Numbered from the stretch's first letter, positions 26,155-35,761 are shown. The stretch is DNA of 64,000 nt from Parashewanella sp965200795 (GCA_965200795.1 CBDAVB010000035.1:372001-436000), one strand, 5' to 3'. Numbers and translations: made by a program. The notes: generated by a model from the sequence alone, not told the origin.

Positions 26155-26406
26155 AAATGGTGGTTGGTTTTCCCCTTCAAGCTCAACCGGTTAACATAAA
26201 AAACACAGATTAAGCCTGCTCCCGGACGGTTCTTCTACCCGCGAAAGCTGCAATTACCCGCGAAAGCTACAATGCATGGGGTCAGCTGAGTTTTCCGGAC
26301 TTAAGAAAGGCTACGGAAAATTGTTCGGACAAATGTTGTGAACGCTGCAAACATGATCTAAGACAAATCGAGTAGGGTGAGGCGTTAATGCCCCATCCCT
26401 CTCACA

Positions 26407-26437
26407 GAACCGTACGTACGGGTCTCGTATACGGCTC
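26407..26437 (-). ncRNA. group II intron domain V
   Basis: The hairpin GAGCCGTATACGAGACCCGT...ACGGTTC is the conserved catalytic domain V type, followed by TGTGAGAGGGATGG leading into domain VI. It belongs to the intron whose LtrA lies at 27587-28826 and is separated from it by IS982. Confidence 0.8.
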
Positions 26438-26555
26438 CTGCTTAATTTTATTTGTACTCTATTATTTTGTAACCTGATGTGTGATTAATTTTTGGTAGGC
26501 ATGACCATACCTTAGAATGTTTGGTTCTAAAAAATCCTATCTGAAGGATACGATC

Positions 26556-27443
26556 ATGCCTGTCGAAGATTTTATCATTTATGTTTACTGTTTAGTTGAT
26601 GATTTTTACCAGAGAGAAATAACCACTCCCTTAAGAACCCGTGGTAGAGCTCCTAAACTCACTGATTCTGAAGTAATTACAATGGAAATTGTTGGGGAAT
26701 GGACTGGGCATCACACAGATAAAGGAATTTGGGAGTATTTCAAAGGGTATTGGTTACCCTTGTTTCCCGATTTACCTGCTCGTTCACAGTTTGCCAGACA
26801 AGCAAGTAACCTTTGGAAAGTGAAGCAATTATTTCATCAGTACTTATGTCATCAACTCAGAGCAGATACTTGTGATGTTCATTTGATTGATGGGTTTCCC
26901 ATTGAGTTTTGTAAACTTACTCGTGTCAGAAAATGTAAAAGTTTTAAGGGATATGCAAGTTATGGCTACTGCGCCTCTAAGGATATGAAGTATTACGGAT
27001 TTCATGGTCACCTTCTTGTAGATGAAAGAGGTATCCCTGTGGAATTGACTTTAACCGCCGCAAATGTTGATGAACGTGATGCCGCCTATGAAATCATCAA
27101 TAATATCAAAGGACTTTTAATTGGTGATAAAGGGCTTATTAGACCAATACTCAATAACGACTGCTCTGAAGCTGATATTGACTTACAAACTCCATTACGG
27201 AAAAACATGAAAGATAATCGTCCTAAGTGGGCGGTTAAACAACTAATGAATGTTCGAAGAAGGGTTGAAACAACCATAGGGCAACTTGTTAAATATTTTG
27301 ATATTGAACATGTTAACTGTCGAGACTTATGGCACTTAACCAGTCGAATGGGAAGAAAGGTATTAAGCTTAACCATTGGGGCTTACTTCAATATCGAGTT
27401 TGGCAGAGATGCAATGAAATTTGAGGAGATGTTGGCAATCTAA
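26556..27443 (+). CDS. IS982-family transposase
   Basis: The start at 26556 (MPVEDFIIYVYCLVDDF) has GAAGGA 7 bases upstream; a longer frame from 26517 adds 13 residues. The 295-aa protein shows the IS982 N-terminal signature LTDSEVITMEIVGEW and DKGIWEYFKGYW, with the DDE acids in HLIDGFPIEFCK, LLIGDKGLI and RRVETTIGQL. The frame and catalytic residues are intact, so it is probably an active transposase. Confidence 0.9.
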   Translation: MPVEDFIIYVYCLVDDFYQREITTPLRTRGRAPKLTDSEVITMEIVGEWTGHHTDKGIWEYFKGYWLPLFPDLPARSQFARQASNLWKVKQLFHQYLCHQLRADTCDVHLIDGFPIEFCKLTRVRKCKSFKGYASYGYCASKDMKYYGFHGHLLVDERGIPVELTLTAANVDERDAAYEIINNIKGLLIGDKGLIRPILNNDCSEADIDLQTPLRKNMKDNRPKWAVKQLMNVRRRVETTIGQLVKYFDIEHVNCRDLWHLTSRMGRKVLSLTIGAYFNIEFGRDAMKFEEMLAI

Positions 27444-27467
27444 TTACGCTACTGAACTTGCAACCCC

Positions 27468-27558
27468 CGTCATTCCCGCATGTTGTAAGCGGGAATCCAG
27501 TGCCTTTTTGCTCGGAAAAAGAAAAAGACGCTGGATTCCTGCCTTCGCAGGAATGACG
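27468..27558. repeat. palindromic CGTCATTCCCGC repeat inside IS982
   Basis: CGTCATTCCCGC at 27468 and the inverted GCAGGAATGACG ending at 27558 bound a 91-bp imperfect palindrome (also GGGAATCCAG and CTGGATTCCT). This class of repeat is dispersed in many proteobacterial genomes. Here it has become part of a mobile IS. Confidence 0.75.
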
Positions 27559-27586
27559 AAACAAACAATTTCAATGAGTTATAAAA

Positions 27587-28826
27587 TCACACATTAGATT
27601 TTGTACTGAGCACATAGCCCGTCCGTACTTCTTCAAGACTGTATAGCCCCATCTCTGTAAACCATTTATTCGGCATCGAATAGTGAGCTAGCGGACTCTT
27701 TGAGTTCTTCCACCGTCTCATATGGATATACTTAAATGGTGGCTTAAAGCCAAGCTGTTTCAGTCTCCTATGTAACCTTTTCGGTTTTTTCCATAGTCGC
27801 AGTTGAATACTTCTCAGTCTTCGTCTTAGCCATGTGGCTAGTTTCTTGAATTCACTACCAACATTCGCTATTCGAAAGTATTGACTAAACCCTCTTAATT
27901 TCGGATTTAACTCTTGTATCACTCGTTGCAGTGGCTTGCCACCATTGCGCTTAGTGAGAGCTTTTAGCTGCGCTTTGAAGCTATTCAGCTTCTTGGATTG
28001 GATGGTCGTGTATTTACTGCCAATCTCTACTCCGAGAAACTTTACCCCATCATCACTATGCGTAATATGGGTTTTACTTCGATTTACCGTCAACTTTAAG
28101 TCTTTTTCGAGTAGCTTTGTCGCTTGCTTCAAGGCGTTTTCTGCACCTTTGCGGCTGCGACACAATATCAGGATATCGTCGGCATACCTGACCAGTCGAT
28201 GGTTTCGGCGTTTCATCTCTTGGTCAAAGGCATCAAGGCAGATGTTCGCTATCAGCGGTCTGATCACCCCGCCTTGCGGACTTCCTGTTACTGTTGCTTG
28301 CCAGTTGCCTTCTACAATGACTCCACTTTCAAGAAACAATTTTATCAACTTTAAGATGCTGCCATCTTTTACCCTTTTGCTTATGCCCGATAAGATTAAC
28401 TCTTGGTAGAGTAAGTCAAAGCATTTGGATAAATCCATATCCACCACATGTTTTAAATCATATTGACGAATAAACATCGTGGCTTTATTAATGGCATCGT
28501 GACAGCTTCTATTAGGTCGGTATCCATAGCTTGACGGATGGAACTGCTCTTCAAATATCGGACTCAGTATATCGTTTAGGCACTGTTGTACGATTCGGTC
28601 TCGAACTGTTGGTATACCAGGCTTTCTCACTCCGCCGTCATCTTTCGGGATTTCTACCCAGTTCGATAAGAAGTTTATCAGGTTCATTGCTCAGATTTGA
28701 AGCGAATTGCTCTAAGCTCTGCTCATCTATACCAGCAGCGCCTTTGGCTCTCCAAACTTTCTTAAATCCGTCGTACAGTGCTTCCTTATTGAGTAAGCGA
28801 CCGTACAGGCTGTAATGAACTCTCAT
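27587..28826 (-). pseudogene. ltrA: group II intron reverse transcriptase/maturase, broken by an internal deletion
   Basis: The N-terminus reads MRVHYSLYGRLLNKEALYDG then GAAGIDEQSLEQFASNLSNE in one frame up to about 28660. The rest continues in another frame from VEIPKDDGGVRKPGIPTVRD with the RT active site RYADDILI (residues about 168-175 of the downstream frame) and the maturase domain. The expected dozen or so residues between LLIEL and VEIPK are missing, so a deletion of about 35-40 bases caused the shift. The C-terminus was native until IS982 replaced the stop. The product is probably inactive, leaving the intron unable to splice by itself. Confidence 0.85.
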
Positions 28827-29603
28827 TGACTCCTCTGTGTGCGTTGTTTGGGTTCAGTTTCATGTTTTCATCAGTTGGTATATTTCTTTCAGCGTCAAAG
28901 CCTTCTAGCACTTGGCAATATACTTTGATATTAACTGAATTACTCCCATGTACGGTTTCTGTCTCCAGAGCCATTATTCCTAGTGGCTCCAGTCGGAATT
29001 ACCTCACTCGCTAAAGTGATTTTCTATACCTGTGAAAAAAAAATCCTGTCCATCACAAGCTTCAATTAAGCTTCACCCCTTCGCCGACATCAAGGCTTTT
29101 GGCTATTGATGTCGCCAATGAACTACATCACTGGTCAATCCAGTTTTACCCTCCACACCATTACTGGCTTTCATCGGCTGGATTTTACTCACTACTACGG
29201 GCTCATCTGCCACCTCGCACCAGCTTTTATCTTGAGTTTCCTCTTGTATAAAAGTTTCTGGTTGATTCCGGATTTGGTGTCAGGCTTCCCCAGTTACTGC
29301 ACTGGCTCCCTGTTAGAAATTCCACCCTCAATCACATGATAGAGCTGACTGAGTATATGGCGTTGCGCTATTTCGCACGCTTACCTCTCTACCTTGCCGA
29401 ATCAGGTTCGCTTTCGCTGTGTACCTCTAACTTCCTATGGCTTCCTTCAGACCCTGCCGTTAGCCAACAACGCCCTTGCCATTCAGATTATCTTCCCCTC
29501 AGTCAGGGTGATACAGACTTCTTTCAATCTGTCGGGTTTGCCAGCTTCGCTGGGCAAACAAAAAGCCAACGCTATCCGCGCCGGCTCATATCTGAATCAC
29601 GCA

Positions 29604-31064
29604 TTATTTTTTAATGTCAAAACCAGTCAATCCCAGGAAATTATATTGTCCGGCGTTGCCGCGAGCTTCCGCCGTTTCGCTGAATACGTACTGGCCGGTA
29701 TATTTCAGACCCGCGTCAGTCACCGCGAAGCGGTTAACCGTGTAAGTATTAAAAGCGCCTAACACATATAAATAGTGATTATCCGGACTGATATACATAT
29801 CTTTAAAATCCGGATTGTTATTAATATCATCCGGGTCACCGCTTACCGCTCTGGCCGCGTAAGGCAGCGCTTTATCAATGGTACCGTCAGGTTTGGTGGT
29901 ATAGGGTGTCACTTCATTGGTTCTGAAGCTTGCCACATAAACGCGGTCACCGGACGGGCTCAGTAGTGACCAGCAGGCCGCGTCGTTCATTTCAGGATTG
30001 CCGGTATCAAAATGCTGATCTAATGTTACCTTGCCGTCAGCGTCTTTGAGCACGGTCAGACCATACCCCTCTAATTTACGTTTATACGTAAGGTTGGCAT
30101 TGGAGGCATGGATAATAGTGTCGCTGTCTTTAGCCCAGTTAATCCCGACCGTCGCGGCAATTCCGCCTTGGATGAACTGAAACTGCCTGTCATCGGTATT
30201 GGTATTTTTAATCTGGCCGGTACCCGTATCAAAGTCATACACGAAAACATGACTGGGAATTTGTAACATGGCGGACGGCTGAGCGGAAATGTGAGCCACG
30301 CCCCAGGTTGATACCGCTAATTTAGTGCCGTCGCCGGTAAATACCGCGTCAGCGGGACCTCCGTCACCACGCTCATAGGTTCTTAACGCCTTTTCAGTGG
30401 TCAGCGAGCCGTTACTGCTGTCAAAATTAAATAAGGTGATGTTTCTGCCGTCATCTTTCTCCTTAGGATCAGTAATCGTACAATCATCATTAAAAAAACC
30501 CTTTTGGGGATAACAGACTCGATCCAGAACCGTTCCCTGTATGTTCGGGTTTCCCCACTGATTGGCGACGACAACCCAGTAATCCCCGTTTACGCTTGAG
30601 TTCTTAGTGACGGCAATGCTGACGGGCAGCTGCCCTCCGGAGTCAACACTTTCCATAAAGCTTAAATCGCCGTTGGTTTTATCAACTTTAAATACGGTGA
30701 CGGTATTACTTCCGGCGTTCACGACCAGCATATAATCGCCGATGATTTTGATCGCGTCCTGGCTGTCGAAATCCCCTCTGGCCTCACCGCCGGCTGCGGT
30801 ATCACCGGCTCCGGTTCCGTGAGTATCAAAGACCTTCTCATCTCCGAGCGTTCCGTCACTATAGCGAGTCAGACGAAGGACTTTATTCGCGCCTTTATCA
30901 CTGCGCTGACCGTTGGTTGACGTGTAAACATAACCCGCGACTGCTACGTCGTGATGGTCATGGTGACGGTGGTGATGTGAATTACATGCGTTAAGCATTA
31001 GACCGAGCACTCCGATTGCGACGACTTTACTTCCCTGAGAAAACATACGACGACTGATATTCAT
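29604..31064 (-). CDS. His-rich beta-propeller lipoprotein (lactonase-like)
   Basis: The 486-aa protein starts MNISRRMFSQGSKVVAIGVL and reaches a lipobox LNAC at about residues 24-27. The SRRMF sequence gives it a Tat-like look. Directly after the lipidated Cys comes a metal-binding run HHHRHHDHHD. The rest has repeated blade-like segments (GTVLDRVC, DIIGDYMLVVNAGSNTVTV-type motifs, SPSGDRVYVASFRTNEV, SPDNHYLYVLG) of the 6-phosphogluconolactonase-type beta-propeller family. It follows the zinc permease gene on the same strand after 205 bases, so I infer a zinc-responsive surface or periplasmic protein. No enzyme activity is proven. Confidence 0.7.
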   Translation of the reverse strand: MNISRRMFSQGSKVVAIGVLGLMLNACNSHHHRHHDHHDVAVAGYVYTSTNGQRSDKGANKVLRLTRYSDGTLGDEKVFDTHGTGAGDTAAGGEARGDFDSQDAIKIIGDYMLVVNAGSNTVTVFKVDKTNGDLSFMESVDSGGQLPVSIAVTKNSSVNGDYWVVVANQWGNPNIQGTVLDRVCYPQKGFFNDDCTITDPKEKDDGRNITLFNFDSSNGSLTTEKALRTYERGDGGPADAVFTGDGTKLAVSTWGVAHISAQPSAMLQIPSHVFVYDFDTGTGQIKNTNTDDRQFQFIQGGIAATVGINWAKDSDTIIHASNANLTYKRKLEGYGLTVLKDADGKVTLDQHFDTGNPEMNDAACWSLLSPSGDRVYVASFRTNEVTPYTTKPDGTIDKALPYAARAVSGDPDDINNNPDFKDMYISPDNHYLYVLGAFNTYTVNRFAVTDAGLKYTGQYVFSETAEARGNAGQYNFLGLTGFDIKK

Positions 31065-31269
31065 AGGCTTCTCACTTGATTATCGGCTGACGAATAAAAA
31101 GTCAAATCTTGTTATTACGTCAGAAAGTAAAAGAGCAGAATACCAGCTTACATAAGCGGCTAGATCTGAAGCTGATATTCCGAGGAAAGATGTTTTGGAA
31201 AAAAATTTATCTTCCAAATCACTAAATAACAGAAGCAAAGATCCATTACCCGGCAATTCAAGTCAAAGA

Positions 31270-32028
31270 TTATTTGGATATAAGAGAAGAGTAACTGCGA
31301 TAAGCGATTGAAGTTAGCGTCAGGCAGACCACGATAGTCGCTCCGCTCGGTAAGTCCCAACTCGCTGAAACAGACAGACCGGATACAAAGCCGGCAAAGC
31401 CGACAACATAAGCTTTAAATAACGCCTTATCCGCAACATCACGGTTTACCGCCAGCGCCGGCAGAATCAGGCTGCTGAATACCAGGTAAACGCCGACCAT
31501 TTCAACGGACAGCGTTATGACAACGGCAAACAGCAGATAAAACGCGCCGCCGTTCATTAACTGAGGTTTCAGCCGCAGCGTGAGCAATACCAGAGCATAA
31601 ACCACTGCCGGCAAAATTAACTGCGACCAGTCAACCCACAAAATCTGCCCCGACATTAACTGCTTTAACAGCTCGGCGCCGTGCGGATCATTCGCCAAAA
31701 TCAGCATCGCCGCCACGGCGCAAAGCACATATAAGCAGCCGATCATGGCCTCCAGCTCCTGCTTAAATCGCTGAGCTAAAAAAGCGATAACAATCGCGCC
31801 GGCAATGGCGAACAACGCGGGCAGCCAGACATGAATATAAGGCACGGATTCCAGCTGATGACTGGTTTTAGCCAAGATCGCACCTAACGCCGCCACCTGA
31901 GCGATGGCAAGATCAATAAAGATAATGCCGCGCTTGAGTACCTGACGGCCGAGCAATACATGGGTTGAAAGCACCAGCATGCCGGCCGCGAAGGCCGGCG
32001 ACAGGATCATAATCAGCTCTAAATCCAT
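31270..32028 (-). CDS. zinc ABC transporter permease, ZnuB-like
   Basis: The 252-aa inner-membrane protein has about eight hydrophobic segments and the ABC-3 family features GRQVLKRGIIFIDLAIAQVA near the N-terminus and VEMVGVYLVFSSLILPALA near residue 190. It would move Zn2+ (or Mn2+) delivered by the binding protein encoded just upstream, with which it overlaps by one base (stop/start at 32028). No ATPase gene (znuC) is found next to it, so the ATPase must come from elsewhere. Confidence 0.85.
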   Translation of the reverse strand: MDLELIMILSPAFAAGMLVLSTHVLLGRQVLKRGIIFIDLAIAQVAALGAILAKTSHQLESVPYIHVWLPALFAIAGAIVIAFLAQRFKQELEAMIGCLYVLCAVAAMLILANDPHGAELLKQLMSGQILWVDWSQLILPAVVYALVLLTLRLKPQLMNGGAFYLLFAVVITLSVEMVGVYLVFSSLILPALAVNRDVADKALFKAYVVGFAGFVSGLSVSASWDLPSGATIVVCLTLTSIAYRSYSSLISK

Positions 32029-32927
32029 CAGAGTTTACCCGCGAGCTGATTGATCAGGTCATCGTAAAGCCTGTATAGGTCTGTGCTTTGCTGATTTCCG
32101 CCCACTGAGAGCGGCAATATCAGCAGCGGCAAGTCCGCTCTTTTCGCTAACCACTGACCGCCGCGCTCATCCTGATATGAGGCGACAATCACACCGGCGA
32201 CGGGCTGCCGTCTGGTCAGCTTCAATAACTCAGCTAAATGTCCCGTGGTCGGCGCAAGCCCCGGCTTAGGCTCTAAATCACCGACCTGCTCCATATCTAA
32301 CCAATCGAATAAGTAGCGAAAACTTGAATGGTAAGCGATGACTTTCTTGCCTTTTAAGCCTTCAGCCCGCCGCTCCCAGCGTTTAACGGCATGCCGCCAT
32401 TTTTGCTCAAAAGCGTTAAAGCTGGTTTGATATCGCCGGGCATTATGACTGTCAAGCTGAGCTAATCTTTGGGTTAACGCCTTGCCGATTTCGAGGATGC
32501 GATAAGGGTCTAAATGCACATGCGGGTTACCCTTGGCATGTACATCACCCATACTGCGATCGACTTTATCCAGTTTATCTAAAGTGTCAGTATGCTCAGC
32601 CGCTAAAAACAACCCTGTCTGATGATTGCGCATTTTTGGGTTTGCTGATTTTAGCTGTAGCATTGGCAACCAACCAATTTCTAAGTCAGCTCCGGCACAC
32701 ACAGCAAGATCAGCACGACGCATTTTCGCAATCAAACTTGGTCGAGCTTGAATTTGATGCGGATCCTGCATTGCCGTAGTTGCGGAATATACATTCGCGT
32801 CTGGTGCAATCTCTTTAGTCAGCGCGGCATATTCCGGTTCACAGGCAAATACGTTCAGTGACGCATTTGCCATATTGCTCAGCCCAAGCAGAGCTGAAAC
32901 AAAGAATAATTTAGAACTGATGCGCAC
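32028..32927 (-). CDS. zinc-binding periplasmic protein, ZnuA-like
   Basis: The 299-aa cluster A-I solute-binding protein has a signal peptide (LFFVSALLGLSNMANA, cleavage near residue 22). Likely metal ligands are the His in QDPHQIQARPS, the His residues in KGNPHVHLDPYR and the His in IAYHSSFRYL, with a possible acid in ASYQDERGG. It captures zinc in the periplasm for the permease encoded next. Its start overlaps the end of the outer-membrane protein gene by 17 bases, showing a single transcript. The internal His loop typical of E. coli ZnuA is short. Confidence 0.85.
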   Translation of the reverse strand: MRISSKLFFVSALLGLSNMANASLNVFACEPEYAALTKEIAPDANVYSATTAMQDPHQIQARPSLIAKMRRADLAVCAGADLEIGWLPMLQLKSANPKMRNHQTGLFLAAEHTDTLDKLDKVDRSMGDVHAKGNPHVHLDPYRILEIGKALTQRLAQLDSHNARRYQTSFNAFEQKWRHAVKRWERRAEGLKGKKVIAYHSSFRYLFDWLDMEQVGDLEPKPGLAPTTGHLAELLKLTRRQPVAGVIVASYQDERGGQWLAKRADLPLLILPLSVGGNQQSTDLYRLYDDLINQLAGKL

Positions 32928-34140
32928 CGTGAGCTCCTAACGTCATATTAAATTGAAGCGTGATGCTGTTGTCATCAATTGGCATAAAAATTTCGTTACC
33001 ATCTTGATGTGTGTATTGCAAACGGATCACAGAGAAGTGGCTGTGATGATAAGCAATTTCAAATTCAGTCTCTTTCAGGCTCGCTTTTTCTAACTCTTCT
33101 TCATGTAACGGGTAAGTGTCGATACGCCCATAACGAACACCAGTAGACCATTTCGGTGACCATTGATATACGCCGCTTACGTACCAACCCTGATGATCTT
33201 TATCGAATTCCGGTTGGTGTTCGGCCTCATCAGCTAAGAAAGTATCTGTTAGACGGAAGTACTCACCACTTAATGTCAGGCTTCGATACTTGTAATTACC
33301 TTGTGGCGCCCATTTATAGACAAAGTCAGCACCGTATAAATTCTTACCCGTAAACGCAGCGTTATGGCTATGACCTTCATCGCCGTGTTCTGGCTCTTCA
33401 TGACCGTGAACATCATGATCTTCGTGCTCATGCTCGTCATGATCCATATCTTCGTGGTGACCATGTTCTTCAATTAAGCTGTGACCATTTTCATTACGTA
33501 AATAGCTTAAGCCCAATTGCCATGAGCTGCTGTCACCGATATCGCCGCCCAATTTAGTGTAAAACGTGTAAGCGCCGACTGATTTAACATCACCTTCATG
33601 CTCTTCAGAGCTGAATGACTCAGACTGTAATTTTTCACCTTTAAAGGCTTCAAAACCCATTGCCCAATAGATATCCGTTGGCGCAACGTAATCTAAACGG
33701 ACACCGTCATCGAAATAGTGACTGCCTAAAAAAGCACGATAAACGGCCGGACGGTCAACAAATGAATCCGTATGCAAATGCTGATTATTTAAATAACCGA
33801 TATCAGACATGAAGCGACCCGCTCTTACCGAAAAACCGTAAGGTAAAGAAAGGGTTTGCAAAAACGCTTCTTCCAGCTCTAATTCAGTTTCGCCATGCGC
33901 CGATTCAATAACGCTGGTTACTTTGCCGTAAAAGGCGTCATCAATCGCGCCGCTGAAGGCCAGTTCAGTCTCACCTAAACCGAAGCCTTTTTCTTTTTCG
34001 GAAAGCACCTTGTGATCTGTACTTTGGTAATAACCGTTTAATACGGCGCTGATGTTCAGACTTGGTTTATCTTGCGCGTAAGCGCTGGTTACCAGAACAC
34101 CCGCTAAAACTGATAATGTTGTACGAACCAGTGTTTTCAT
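32911..34140 (-). CDS. outer-membrane beta-barrel protein with a His/Asp/Glu-rich loop, putative zinc porin
   Basis: I choose the ATG at 34140 (MKTLVRTTLSVLAGVLVTSA, GGAG 7-8 bases upstream), giving 409 aa with a signal peptide ending SAYA. The remainder alternates amphipathic strands and ends in the C-terminal Phe (GAHGAHQF) typical of outer-membrane barrels. Around residues 220-260 a loop is loaded with His, Asp and Glu (HGHHEDMDHDEHEHEDHD), suited to binding zinc at the cell surface. It leads an operon with ZnuA- and ZnuB-like genes, so a zinc-specific porin is likely. This function is inferred from context and composition. Confidence 0.75.
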   Translation of the reverse strand: MKTLVRTTLSVLAGVLVTSAYAQDKPSLNISAVLNGYYQSTDHKVLSEKEKGFGLGETELAFSGAIDDAFYGKVTSVIESAHGETELELEEAFLQTLSLPYGFSVRAGRFMSDIGYLNNQHLHTDSFVDRPAVYRAFLGSHYFDDGVRLDYVAPTDIYWAMGFEAFKGEKLQSESFSSEEHEGDVKSVGAYTFYTKLGGDIGDSSSWQLGLSYLRNENGHSLIEEHGHHEDMDHDEHEHEDHDVHGHEEPEHGDEGHSHNAAFTGKNLYGADFVYKWAPQGNYKYRSLTLSGEYFRLTDTFLADEAEHQPEFDKDHQGWYVSGVYQWSPKWSTGVRYGRIDTYPLHEEELEKASLKETEFEIAYHHSHFSVIRLQYTHQDGNEIFMPIDDNSITLQFNMTLGAHGAHQF

Positions 34141-34361
34141 TTTCATTCTCCAATGACTCAACGACCGCCGTCCCGGCAAGAAAAAATTGAGTCAGTTTTT
34201 TATTCTACGGAGATATCAGAACATCACGCACCGCAAGCGGACGCGCTTACATTAGGCTTTATGACGGCGAATACTTTGTATGCTCAACAAAGAACTCAGT
34301 CGCAGTCGCAGTCAGCCGACGCAAGCCGGCTCTGATATCTTTTAATCAGTAAATTGTAAAA

Positions 34362-34661
34362 TCAGGAAAATGTATAACCCGGCGGGGCGCGGCTGCGGTA
34401 AAGCGCCGCAAATGGCGTTTCACAAACCGCGGCGGTAAATTCACAGGTAATGACCCGCTGAATTTTTACCGGAAGTTTCGGGGCTGACGCACAAAGACCA
34501 CCGGCGAACTGATGCTGATGAAAGGCGAGCGTACAGTGCTCGGTAAGATTGTGATTAAGGTGTTTAACACTGTGAGCGGACGCGGCGACGGACAACAGCA
34601 GCACCAGAGCACTGAGCCCGACTGCCGTCCATTGTTGTATCCGTCTGAATCGCTGCATCAC
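34362..34661 (-). CDS. small exported His-rich protein, possible zinc chaperone
   Basis: The 99-aa protein has a signal peptide (LSALVLLLSVAASAHS, cleavage near residue 29) followed by His-rich segments (AHSVKHLNHN, EHCTLAFHQHQF) and three further Cys residues. Proteins of this size and make-up are found beside zinc ABC transporters in other gammaproteobacteria and are annotated as zinc chaperones. It precedes the putative zinc porin gene on the same strand, with 221 bases between. The stretch 34662-34768 upstream contains gtgtaacgtaaca, which might be part of a regulatory site; a proper Zur box is not evident. Confidence 0.6.
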   Translation of the reverse strand: MMQRFRRIQQWTAVGLSALVLLLSVAASAHSVKHLNHNLTEHCTLAFHQHQFAGGLCASAPKLPVKIQRVITCEFTAAVCETPFAALYRSRAPPGYTFS

Positions 34662-34768
34662 ACTTAAGCACTTATTCTCTGAAGTCAGAGAAATAAATAA
34701 ATTCCGTTATCCCTTTTCAAGCCAAAGAGTGTAACGTAACAGAATCGATAAATTCAATGTCAATTTTG

Positions 34769-35761
34769 TTACTTTGTATTTTGCCGCGCTTTTTCGTGCC
34801 ACTGAACTAACCAGTCCATGATATTCACCGAATCACTTAATGTCGCGCACGGACGCTCCGGCTGAGTTTTTCGCAGGTTAACCGCGTCAACAATATGCCG
34901 CGCCTGATAATAGAAAGCGTCACCGTCCGCCGACACCTGAACCTCAACTTCTTGTTGTTCATAAAGCGCATAACGTAATTGATTTGCGGCTTGAGGTAAC
35001 CAAGGGTTGCTGTCAAACGTCAGGTAACCTTTATCACCTAAAATCCGCAGACTTGATTTCATGCCGTAATCTTCCGCGCAATGAAGCTGAACTTGAATTT
35101 GGTCGTCAAACGTTAAACTTGCCGAGGTTTCACAGACATTACCGTCAGAACCCAGACGGCCAACGGCGTTAATACCGAACTTGTCAGCGGCAACGCAAGT
35201 CGCGGCTTCGATACAGCGATAAGCAACGGACGCGGGGTAACAGCCTAAGTTGTAAATCGCGCCGCCGCCCCGCGGGTTAACGAACTCACTGATGGGCGCG
35301 CAGTAGCCGGCATTAATTTGTCTGATGTTACCGATGACGCCTTGCTTGAGTAAATCCAGTAATTTACTGATCACCGGATGATGCAGATACATCAATCCCT
35401 CAGCAAAAAATACCGGATTCTCAGCTAATGCCTTTCGTACGAGTTCAGTTTGCTTTTGGGTTACCGTCAGTGATTTTTCGCACAGGATCGCTTTGCCCGC
35501 CCGCGCCGCTTTCTCAATATAAATGTGATGCAAATGATTTGGCAGCGCGATGTAAATGATGTCTATATCAGCGTCATTAATCAGCGCGTCATAGTCCGTA
35601 TATTGCTTTTCAATGCTATGCCGCTGAGCGAGCGCCGCCAGTCTTTCCTGATTGCGGCCCGCGGCAGCAATCACTTTACTGCGACCCTCTTTAGCGACGG
35701 CGTTGGCCATTTCACCGGAAATAAAGCTTGTGCCTAAAATGCCCCAGGTTAATGTTTTCAT
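34769..35761 (-). CDS. Gfo/Idh/MocA-family NAD(P)-dependent oxidoreductase
   Basis: The start at 35761 (MKTLTWGILGTSFISGEMA) overlaps the stop of the upstream gene (TAATG) and has a GGGG site; 330 aa. The Rossmann fold shows GILGTSFIS at the N-terminus. The family Lys-Pro equivalent is ILCEKSLTVT (about residues 90-99), with Ser where Pro is usual. AEGLMYLHHP and the C-terminal beta-sheet domain follow. It probably oxidises or reduces a sugar or inositol-like compound; the substrate is unknown. It is co-transcribed with the monooxygenase-like gene and divergent from a LysR gene. Confidence 0.8.
   Translation of the reverse strand: MKTLTWGILGTSFISGEMANAVAKEGRSKVIAAAGRNQERLAALAQRHSIEKQYTDYDALINDADIDIIYIALPNHLHHIYIEKAARAGKAILCEKSLTVTQKQTELVRKALAENPVFFAEGLMYLHHPVISKLLDLLKQGVIGNIRQINAGYCAPISEFVNPRGGGAIYNLGCYPASVAYRCIEAATCVAADKFGINAVGRLGSDGNVCETSASLTFDDQIQVQLHCAEDYGMKSSLRILGDKGYLTFDSNPWLPQAANQLRYALYEQQEVEVQVSADGDAFYYQARHIVDAVNLRKTQPERPCATLSDSVNIMDWLVQWHEKARQNTK

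Larger units (their letters stand above)
26472..27597 (+). mobile_element. IS982-family insertion sequence with 8-bp target duplication
   Basis: The element is flanked by direct ATTTTGTA repeats at 26464-26471 and 27598-27605. The ends CTGATGTGTGATT and, as reverse complement of the right, CTAATGTGTGATT are inverted repeats. The 1126-bp length exceeds the usual 1.0 kb because a 91-bp palindromic repeat lies between the transposase and the right end. The insertion falls exactly at the LtrA stop: before it LtrA ended STK-TAA, now it ends STKSNV. Confidence 0.9.
26365..29590 (-). mobile_element. group II intron, interrupted by IS982 and with a broken LtrA
   Basis: On the minus strand the 5' domains run from about 29590 to 28830; segments such as GGGTCTGAAGGAAGC and AAGCCTGACACC are typical of bacterial group II domain I. 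The ltrA reading frame follows (28826-27587), then domain V (26437-26407) and a domain VI-like stem ending near 26365. An IS982 element at 26472-27597 splits ltrA's stop codon from domain V. The intron lies directly after the stop of the lipoprotein gene at 29604. Both intron ends are approximate. Confidence 0.75.

Noticed and set aside
27936..28409. 157-aa forward frame
   Set aside because: Lies entirely antisense to the LtrA coding sequence and has no protein-like conservation.
29106..29762. Several forward reading frames (77-122 aa)
   Set aside because: They are antisense to the structured 5' domains of the group II intron and to the end of the lipoprotein gene; similar frames arise wherever such introns occur.
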